Source: Acholeplasmataceae bacterium (lineage in GTDB: Bacteria; Bacillota_I; Bacilli_A; Acholeplasmatales; Acholeplasmataceae). Taken from it: a DNA stretch of 17,179 nt. The notes beneath the pieces are model-generated. The model was not told the DNA's origin and did not search any database. It saw only the letters and a program-made list of their open reading frames with translations. Every line of letters begins with the position of its first letter. The first letter of the stretch is position 1. The DNA is taken from the NCBI GenBank assembly GCA_023264085.1, contig JALQTF010000029.1:1-17179 (forward strand). Reading direction: 5' to 3'. Made by a program: the position numbers and the translations under genes. Positions 1-5,454 of the stretch are shown here, one piece after another.

Positions 1-1
1 T

Positions 2-1117
2 GATGCGTTAATTGAGAATATTTCAGTTGGTATGCAACAACGTGTTGAAATCCTTAAGATGTTATATCGTGATGCTGATATTTTAATTTTTGATGAACCT
101 ACAGCTGTATTAACGCCTCAAGAAATCGAAGAACTCATGAAAATTATGAAAAACTTCGTTAAAGAAGGTAAAACCATTATGCTTATCACGCATAAGCTAA
201 ATGAAATTAAAGCTGTTGCAGACCGCGTGACCATATTAAGAAGAGGCAAACAAGTTGGTGTTCATAATGTATCGGATGTCACGACACAAGATATGGCTGA
301 CTTAATGGTGGGACGAAATGTATCCTTTGAAGTGACAAAAAAAGATATGAAATCCACAGATACAGTGTTTGAAGTTCAAGCATTAAATGTATTTAATGGT
401 GAACAACACATCATTAAAAATGTCTCTTTTGATGTTAAAAAAGGTGAAATCGTCGGTATAGCAGGGATTGATGGTAATGGACAAAGTGAGTGCGTCTATG
501 CCCTTACAGGGATGATGTCGATTGCATCTGGTAAGGTGATATTAAATGGAGACGATATTACACAACACACAATTAGACAACGCTATGTAAAAGGATTATC
601 ACATATTCCTGAAGACAGACAAAAATATGGTGTTGTATTAGATTTTGATTTACAATCAAACTTGATGGTCCAAGAATATTACAAACAATCGTTTCAAAAC
701 AAAGGATTTTTAAAACAAGATGCGATAAAAACACATGCGAATCAACTCATTGAACAGTTTGACATACGTTCTGAACAAGGCGCAACAACAACGGTGCGTA
801 GTATGAGTGGAGGGAATCAACAAAAAGCTATTGTTGCGAGAGAAATGACAAAAATTCATGATGTGCTCATTGCGGTTCAGCCAACAAGAGGGTTGGATGT
901 TGGTGCGATTGAATACATTCATAGTCAACTTTTAAAAGCTCGAGAAGAACATAAAGGTGTTTTATTATTTTCACTGGAACTCGATGAAGTTATGAAATTA
1001 TCAGATCGTATTCTTGTCATGTATGAAGGTGAAATTGTTGGAAGCTTTGATCCAAAGAAAACAACACAACAAGAACTTGGATTATATATGTCTGGTGCTA
1101 AAAGAGGTCACATATGA
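2..1117 (+). CDS. nupO: Nucleoside ABC transporter, double-domain ATPase (NupO type), 5' end missing
   Basis: This is the cytoplasmic ATPase that powers nucleoside import through the two permeases encoded next. The reading frame is open from base 2, so the gene begins outside the window; the ATG at 32 is internal. The visible part opens inside the ABC signature of the first nucleotide-binding domain (ISVGMQQRVEILK), followed by its Walker B (ILIFDEPTAVLTPQE, around 90-125) and the H-loop (LITHKLNEI). The second domain has a relaxed Walker A, GIDGNGQSE (about 467-493), a signature MSGGNQQK (803-826) and a modified Walker B, VQPTRGLDVG. These features are normal for the tandem ABC proteins of the sugar/nucleoside class (RbsA, YufO/NupO). 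The stop overlaps the next start in ATGA. Closest resemblance by recall is the Bacillus NupNOPQ and Lactococcus BmpA-NupABC systems. A substrate-binding lipoprotein gene would be expected upstream, outside the window. Nucleoside specificity is inferred from family likeness. Confidence 0.9.
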   Translation, partial: DALIENISVGMQQRVEILKMLYRDADILIFDEPTAVLTPQEIEELMKIMKNFVKEGKTIMLITHKLNEIKAVADRVTILRRGKQVGVHNVSDVTTQDMADLMVGRNVSFEVTKKDMKSTDTVFEVQALNVFNGEQHIIKNVSFDVKKGEIVGIAGIDGNGQSECVYALTGMMSIASGKVILNGDDITQHTIRQRYVKGLSHIPEDRQKYGVVLDFDLQSNLMVQEYYKQSFQNKGFLKQDAIKTHANQLIEQFDIRSEQGATTTVRSMSGGNQQKAIVAREMTKIHDVLIAVQPTRGLDVGAIEYIHSQLLKAREEHKGVLLFSLELDEVMKLSDRILVMYEGEIVGSFDPKKTTQQELGLYMSGAKRGHI

Positions 1118-2178
1118 AAAAACAAATCAAACAATTTTTTAATATAGCAAAACCTTCATTTATTGCAGTTGCTATTGGTTTATTTATGGGCTTTTTAGTC
1201 ATGTTAGCTTTTAATCCTGCACAAAGTGTTCCTGCCTTTTTCCAATTATTACTTGGAGGATTAAATCAGGGATCATCAGGAATTGGTAACACACTTTATG
1301 GAGCAGCGCCTATCATTTTAACTGGATTAGCAGTTGCTTTTGCATTTAAAACAGGATTATTCAATATTGGTGCATCTGGTCAAATGATGATTGGTGCATA
1401 TATTGCAATCCATATTGGAGTTCTTTGGGATTTACCAGCTGGAATCCATGTTTTTGTAGCATTATTAGGTGGTATTTTTGGTGGTGTTTTATGGGGCCTT
1501 GTAATTGGCTTACTTAAGGCACTTCGTAATGTAAATGAAGTTGTAACATCGATCATGATGAACTACATTGCTGCAAATTTACTGATTATACTGATTAAAA
1601 ACAATGTTTATAATGCCGATGCCGCAAGATCACAATCCATCTTAGAAACAGCCATTTTACCTTCTTTAGGACTATTTCCAAATTCAACAGCAAACATAGG
1701 TTTTGGCATCGCACTATTGGTGGCTATATTGACGCATATTCTTGTTCATAAAACGACCCTTGGTTTTGAACTTAGAGCCACTGGTTTTTCTAAAGATGCT
1801 GCGATGTATGCAGGCATGAACACCAAGAAAAACATCACTGTTTCATTTGCAATTGCTGGTGGATTTGCTGGACTTGCAGGCTCTGTAGCCTATTTAGTAG
1901 CAGGTAAAACGATATCGATTGCTTACACAATCTTTGTAGAAGGTTTTGATGGTATATCTGTTGCTTTACTTGGTTTAGGTGAACCGATTGGTGCCTTATT
2001 TGCTGGTCTCTTTTTAAGTCATTTGCGTCAAGGTGGGTTTTATATGCAAATCTATGGATTTGTCCCACAAGTCGTTGATATTATCGTTTCAGTTATCATA
2101 TATGTTTCAGCGATATCTGCAGTCATTCCTAAATTGTTGAATCTTTTTAAAAAGAAAAAAAGTGAGGTGCAATCATGA
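1114..2178 (+). CDS. nupP: Nucleoside ABC transporter permease 1 (NupP type)
   Basis: This integral membrane permease of the BPD_transp_2 (LivHM/RbsC-like) family forms half of the transport channel. The 354 residues contain about nine or ten hydrophobic segments, starting near residues 17-37. The conserved loop after the second hydrophobic region reads FKTGLFNIGASGQM, a hallmark of this family, and LGFELRATGFSKDAAMYAG is the cytoplasmic stretch expected to contact the ATPase. The start is set by GAGGT at about 1105-1109 and by a 4-bp ATGA overlap with nupO, which suggests translational coupling. The C-terminus is a short lysine-rich tail (FKKKKSEVQS), on the cytoplasmic side by the positive-inside rule. 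It pairs with the following permease as a heterodimer. Specificity for nucleosides rather than ribose is inferred from the nupO-like ATPase and the gene order. Confidence 0.88.
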   Translation: MKKQIKQFFNIAKPSFIAVAIGLFMGFLVMLAFNPAQSVPAFFQLLLGGLNQGSSGIGNTLYGAAPIILTGLAVAFAFKTGLFNIGASGQMMIGAYIAIHIGVLWDLPAGIHVFVALLGGIFGGVLWGLVIGLLKALRNVNEVVTSIMMNYIAANLLIILIKNNVYNADAARSQSILETAILPSLGLFPNSTANIGFGIALLVAILTHILVHKTTLGFELRATGFSKDAAMYAGMNTKKNITVSFAIAGGFAGLAGSVAYLVAGKTISIAYTIFVEGFDGISVALLGLGEPIGALFAGLFLSHLRQGGFYMQIYGFVPQVVDIIVSVIIYVSAISAVIPKLLNLFKKKKSEVQS

Positions 2179-3134
2179 CCTTAATTTATCAACTCATTCA
2201 AGAAACATATGTTCCTGCGACAGTCTTACTGATGGTTGCATTAGGAGGTATGTTTGCTGAAAGAAGTGGTGTGACCAATATTGCCCTTGAAGGTATCATG
2301 ATTTTAGGTGGTTTTGTTGGTATTGGTACCTTAGCATTGATTGAGGGTTTAGGCATTCCACCACAATTATTACTCATCATTGTGATGCTTGTAAGTGGGT
2401 TATTTGGTGCACTTTACAGTATGTTACATGCCTATGCATCCATTCAACTAAAAGCCAATCAAATTATTAGTGCAACTGCCCTAAATTTATTCGCACCAGC
2501 ATTTGCCATTTATGTTGCAAGACTCATTCAAGGTGGTGGGTCACAAATTTCTTTTGTGACACGTTTTAGAATCGCTGAAGTGCCTTTGCTTTCTCAAATA
2601 CCCATTATTGGTGAACTCTTTTTCACACGAGTATTTCTATCTTTTTATATTGTGATCATATTATTTTTTATCGCACGATATATCTTAAATAAAACGCAAT
2701 TTGGTTTACGCATTAATGCGATGGGTGAAAATCCACAAGCAGCCGATGCGCTTGGTGTCAACATATATAAATACCGTTTTATCGCGGTCATGATTTCAGG
2801 TGCACTAGCAGGTATGGGTGGTACGATATTTGTCATTTCATCATCGACAGAATATGCTGCAACCGTGGCAGGATTTGGATTTTTAGCGATTGCGTTACTT
2901 ATTTTTGGTAATTGGAAACCAACCTATGTATTATTCGGAGCTTTATTCTTTGGTTTTCTAAGAATTTTAGGCTCTTCATATTCTGTGATTCCGGTATTAA
3001 GAGATTTTGACTTAGATAGAGAGTTTTATGTCATGTTACCATACGTATTTACACTGATCATATTAGCCTTTTTCTCTAAAAATTCTAGAGCTCCTAAAGC
3101 GCTTGGTCAAGTTTATGATCAAGGTAAGCGTTAA
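2175..3134 (+). CDS. nupQ: Nucleoside ABC transporter permease 2 (NupQ type)
   Basis: This is the second membrane permease of the importer, 319 residues, in the same BPD_transp_2 family as its neighbour. It is hydrophobic almost throughout. It carries the family loop ERSGVTNIALEGIMILGG near residues 29-46 and the cytoplasmic coupling stretch FGLRINAMGENPQAADALG in its middle. The start is set by GAGGTG at about 2163-2168 and a 4-bp ATGA overlap with nupP. It is the last gene of the importer operon. No convincing intrinsic terminator follows it, and the rplU promoter begins 3 bases after the stop codon, so some read-through into the ribosomal-protein operon is possible. The organism probably salvages nucleosides with this system, as is common in mollicutes; that statement is inference. 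Confidence 0.88.
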   Translation: MTLIYQLIQETYVPATVLLMVALGGMFAERSGVTNIALEGIMILGGFVGIGTLALIEGLGIPPQLLLIIVMLVSGLFGALYSMLHAYASIQLKANQIISATALNLFAPAFAIYVARLIQGGGSQISFVTRFRIAEVPLLSQIPIIGELFFTRVFLSFYIVIILFFIARYILNKTQFGLRINAMGENPQAADALGVNIYKYRFIAVMISGALAGMGGTIFVISSSTEYAATVAGFGFLAIALLIFGNWKPTYVLFGALFFGFLRILGSSYSVIPVLRDFDLDREFYVMLPYVFTLIILAFFSKNSRAPKALGQVYDQGKR

Positions 3135-3137
3135 GTA

Positions 3138-3166
3138 TTGACATTTAAGTTAAAAATAAGTAAAAT
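3138..3166 (+). promoter_or_regulatory. Sigma-A-type promoter for rplU-prp-rpmA
   Basis: A perfect -35 box TTGACA (3138-3143) is followed after exactly 17 bases by TAAAAT (3161-3166), one mismatch from the TATAAT consensus. Transcription should begin near 3172-3174, just at the start of the structured leader. It sits directly after the nupQ stop and is the best-matching promoter in the window. Confidence 0.85.
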
Positions 3167-3172
3167 ATAAAA

Positions 3173-3245
3173 GGTCGTTCCACATAGAAACGGTATGTAA
3201 GTGTCTAAGACCACCGTCATAGTGTGACTTCAAAATCAATAAGGA
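3173..3245 (+). ncRNA. rplU 5' leader, candidate L21 ribosomal-protein leader RNA
   Basis: The untranslated leader between the predicted transcription start and the rplU ribosome-binding site is rich in complementary segments. GGTC (3173-3176) can pair with GACC (3209-3212), enclosing the first half. ACGGT (3190-3194) can pair with ACCGT (3213-3217), which competes with it. GTCA (3216-3219) and TGAC (3225-3228) form a 5-base-loop hairpin, extendable by AAGT (3199-3202) with ACTT (3227-3230) in an alternative fold. Low-GC Gram-positive bacteria are known to have an L21 leader family (Rfam L21_leader) at this place, used for autogenous control by L21. Position, length and the GTGTCTAAGACCACCG core agree with my memory of that family, but I could not run a covariance search. 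Confidence 0.6.
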
Positions 3246-3255
3246 GGAATTCGAC

Positions 3256-3567
3256 ATGTATGCAATCATAGAAACAGGCGGAAAACAAGTGCGTGTAGAA
3301 GTTGGTCAAGAAATTTTTGTTGAAAAATTAGAAGCCAACGATAATGAGACTGTAACATTTGATAAAGTATTACAGTTATCAGGCAAAAAAACACTCATTG
3401 GTGTACCGTATGTAGAGGGTGCAAAAGTTGTTGGAAGTGTTGTAAAACACGGACGTGGTAAAAAAATTATTGTGTTTAAATACAAAAAGCGTAAAAACTA
3501 CCGTCGTAAACAAGGGCATCGTCAAGCATATACCAAAGTATTAATTAATCAAATTTTAGGCGAATGA
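3256..3567 (+). CDS. rplU: 50S ribosomal protein L21
   Basis: This is a structural protein of the large ribosomal subunit that binds 23S rRNA. The 103 residues are the normal length. The N-terminus MYAIIETGGKQVRVEVGQ is the classical L21 start, and the basic C-terminal part (KYKKRKNYRRKQGHRQAYT, about residues 76-94) is the rRNA-binding segment. A strong AAGGAGG (3241-3247) lies 8 bases before the ATG. The gene is first in the conserved block rplU-prp-rpmA and is probably autoregulated through the leader upstream. The stop overlaps the next gene's start (ATGA). Confidence 0.98.
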   Translation: MYAIIETGGKQVRVEVGQEIFVEKLEANDNETVTFDKVLQLSGKKTLIGVPYVEGAKVVGSVVKHGRGKKIIVFKYKKRKNYRRKQGHRQAYTKVLINQILGE

Positions 3568-3872
3568 TCACCATTCAAATTAAGCGTCAGAATCAATCAT
3601 TGATTCTTGATATTCAAGGTCATGCACTATTTGCTCCAAAAGGAGAAGATATTGTATGTGCTGGTGTATCAACAGCTAGTATTATGACAGCAAATTTATT
3701 TGATCAAGTAACAAACACAACGTCCACATTAACAGATGGCAAGTTAACAGTTACTGTTCATACATTCTTATCATCACATCAATACATTTTAGATGTGTTT
3801 AAAAAAGCAATAGATGATATTGATGCGTCATATCCTGGCTATGTTATATGGAAAGAAAGCGAGGAAGCTTAA
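3564..3872 (+). CDS. prp: Ribosomal processing cysteine protease Prp
   Basis: Prp (formerly YsxB) is a small cysteine protease that removes the N-terminal extension of ribosomal protein L27 in Firmicutes, Fusobacteria and relatives. The protein has 102 residues. The catalytic dyad is visible as His20 in the GHA motif and Cys32 in the DIVCAGVS motif; the 12-residue spacing matches the His22/Cys34 dyad described for Staphylococcus aureus Prp. It overlaps rplU by 4 bp with only a weak ribosome-binding site, so it is likely translated by coupling to L21. The next gene starts on the base after its stop. The presence of a matching L27 extension in the neighbour strongly supports the function. Confidence 0.93.
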   Translation: MITIQIKRQNQSLILDIQGHALFAPKGEDIVCAGVSTASIMTANLFDQVTNTTSTLTDGKLTVTVHTFLSSHQYILDVFKKAIDDIDASYPGYVIWKESEEA

Positions 3873-4151
3873 ATGTTAACATTACAATTACAATTATTTG
3901 CATCTAAAAAAGGTGTGGGGTCTTCACGTAACGGACGTGACTCACACGCTAAAAGATTAGGGATGAAATTGTCAGATGGACAATTTGCAACTGCAGGATC
4001 TATCTTATATCGTCAACGTGGAACAAAAGTTCACCCAGGTGAAAACGTAAGACGCGGAAGCGATGATACGCTATTTACAACTGTTTCAGGTACTGTAAAA
4101 TATGAGCGTAAAGGAAGAAACCGTACACAAGTATCTGTGTACACAGCCTAA
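3873..4151 (+). CDS. rpmA: 50S ribosomal protein L27 with Prp-cleavable N-terminal extension
   Basis: L27 reaches toward the peptidyl transferase centre with its N-terminal tail. The 92-residue product begins MLTLQLQLFASKKGVGSS. The first nine residues form the extension, and the expected Prp cut lies between Phe9 and Ala10, leaving the mature tail ASKKG. The rest (RNGRDSHAKRLGMKLSDGQ, RQRGTKVHPGENV) is standard L27. A ribosome-binding site GAGGA lies about 7 bases before the ATG, inside the end of prp. The extension contains a short Leu-Gln repeat, also visible as a DNA repeat of TTACAA. An intrinsic terminator follows directly. Confidence 0.97.
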   Translation: MLTLQLQLFASKKGVGSSRNGRDSHAKRLGMKLSDGQFATAGSILYRQRGTKVHPGENVRRGSDDTLFTTVSGTVKYERKGRNRTQVSVYTA

Positions 4152-4159
4152 TACATATT

Positions 4160-4191
4160 AAAAGGATATCCGTGAGATTATCCTTTTTTTT
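4160..4191 (+). terminator. Intrinsic terminator after rpmA
   Basis: A 9-bp perfect stem, AAAAGGATA (4160-4168) with TATCCTTTT (4179-4187), has a 10-base loop and ends in eight T residues (4184-4191). It separates rplU-prp-rpmA from obg. No separate promoter for obg is evident in the 15 bases that remain, so obg expression probably depends on partial read-through. Confidence 0.82.
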
Positions 4192-4206
4192 CTAATCGAG
4201 GAAACT

Positions 4207-5454
4207 ATGTTTGTAGATGAAATTAAAATTGAAGTAACCGGCGGTAAAGGTGGCAATGGTATGTGTGCCTACCGCCGTGAAAAATATGTAGAATTTGGTG
4301 GACCATGGGGTGGTTCAGGCGGTAAAGGTGGCGATGTCATCTTTTTAGGCGATAGTGGTATGACAACTTTGTATCCGTTCCGCTACATGCGTCATATTAA
4401 AGCACCAAATGGAGTTGATGGGCAATCCAAAGGTATGACAGGTGCTCAAGGTGAACCTAAAATCATTAAAGTTCCTCTTGGTACGATCGTCAAAAAAGAA
4501 GATGGTCAAATCATTGGCGATATCACAGAACATAACCAAAAACTTGTCATTGCCAAAGGTGGTAAAGGCGGAAGAGGGAATATCGCACTTGCAACAGGAA
4601 ATAATCCAACGCCAAATTATGCAGAAAAAGGAGATATTGGTGAGCACTTGATAATCCATTTGGAACTTCAAGTACTTGCAGACATTGGATTCATTGGATT
4701 TCCAAGTGTTGGTAAATCATCCATTGTGTCAGTAATATCAAATGCAAAAACAAAAATAGCGGATTATCCTTTCACAACGACATCCCCTATTTTAGGTATG
4801 GTCCAATATGATGATGTCAGTTTCGCTGTTGCAGATTTACCTGGTCTCATTGAAGAGGCCCACTTAGGTGTTGGGTTAGGCATTCAATTTTTGAAACATT
4901 TATCCAGATGTCGTGTATTTGTGCATGTCTTGGATGCAACAAGAGAATCTTATAAATATGATTATGAAGCGATATTAAAAGAACTTCGTTCATATGATGC
5001 GTCACTTATTGATCGGAAAGAAATACTTGTTATCAATAAAGCTGAATTATTAGATGATGATGATCGCAATCAAGTGAAAGCATTATTTGGAGAAGATGTA
5101 TTATTTATCTCTACATTTACAAAAGAAAACATTCAAACACTCATACAAATATTATCAAATCAAGTACAAATATTACCACCAATCACAACATTTGTTGATG
5201 AACATATCACATATACTTTAAATAATGAAGAAAAACCTATTGAAGTTTCTATTATTGGTGATCAAGTTTTTGAAGTCACTGGCGATCAAGTCATCAAATT
5301 GTATCAACGTTCTGATTTATCTCAAGAAGAAAGTGCAAAACGTTTTGCAAGACAACTTAAAGCACTAGGCGTAGATGATTTATTGCGTAAAAAAGGCGCG
5401 AAAAACGGCGCCACTGTTTACATTGATACGTTAACCTTTGAATTCAAAGATTAA
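4207..5454 (+). CDS. obg: Obg-family GTPase (ribosome assembly / stress)
   Basis: Obg is an essential GTPase that binds the large ribosomal subunit. All three domains are present in 415 residues: the glycine-rich Obg fold (1-157, with GGKGGNG, GGSGGKGGD and GGKGGRG), the G domain (from about 158) and a C-terminal OCT domain (about 345-415). The G1/P-loop is GFPSVGKSS (164-172), the G2 region is ADYPFTTTSPILG and G3 is DLPG (210-213). The G4 motif, normally NKxD, reads NKAE (277-280), and the usual serine-alanine of G5 reads ISTFT; both differ from consensus. The start has a GAGGA box about 4 bases upstream. The gene follows a terminator and ends convergently with the coiled-coil gene, sharing 4 bp. 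Its 3' end also contains the candidate terminator of that opposing gene. Confidence 0.95.
   Translation: MFVDEIKIEVTGGKGGNGMCAYRREKYVEFGGPWGGSGGKGGDVIFLGDSGMTTLYPFRYMRHIKAPNGVDGQSKGMTGAQGEPKIIKVPLGTIVKKEDGQIIGDITEHNQKLVIAKGGKGGRGNIALATGNNPTPNYAEKGDIGEHLIIHLELQVLADIGFIGFPSVGKSSIVSVISNAKTKIADYPFTTTSPILGMVQYDDVSFAVADLPGLIEEAHLGVGLGIQFLKHLSRCRVFVHVLDATRESYKYDYEAILKELRSYDASLIDRKEILVINKAELLDDDDRNQVKALFGEDVLFISTFTKENIQTLIQILSNQVQILPPITTFVDEHITYTLNNEEKPIEVSIIGDQVFEVTGDQVIKLYQRSDLSQEESAKRFARQLKALGVDDLLRKKGAKNGATVYIDTLTFEFKD
5389..5412 (-). terminator. Candidate minus-strand terminator inside the 3' end of obg
   Basis: Read on the minus strand, GGCGC (from 5412-5408) and GCGCC (from 5399-5395) form a GC-only 5-bp stem with an 8-base loop, and six U residues follow (from 5394-5389). 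It lies about 40 bases past the stop codon of the coiled-coil gene, where its terminator should be. It is embedded in coding sequence for the C-terminal RKKGAKNGAT part of Obg. The stem is short but GC-rich in an AT-rich background. Confidence 0.55.

Noticed and set aside
467..493. Degenerate Walker A (GIDGNGQSE) in the second domain of NupO
   Set aside because: This is the normal state of the second nucleotide-binding domain in the sugar/nucleoside double-ABC family, not damage.
4345..4671. Minus-strand open frame of 108 codons within obg
   Set aside because: Shadow of the obg coding frame: no ribosome-binding site, no recognisable motif, and obg is intact on the plus strand.
5436..5449. 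14-bp perfect palindrome CTTTGAATTCAAAG at the end of obg
   Set aside because: It has no U run on either strand and lies in coding sequence; probably chance in AT-rich DNA. The GC stem at 5395-5412 is the better terminator.
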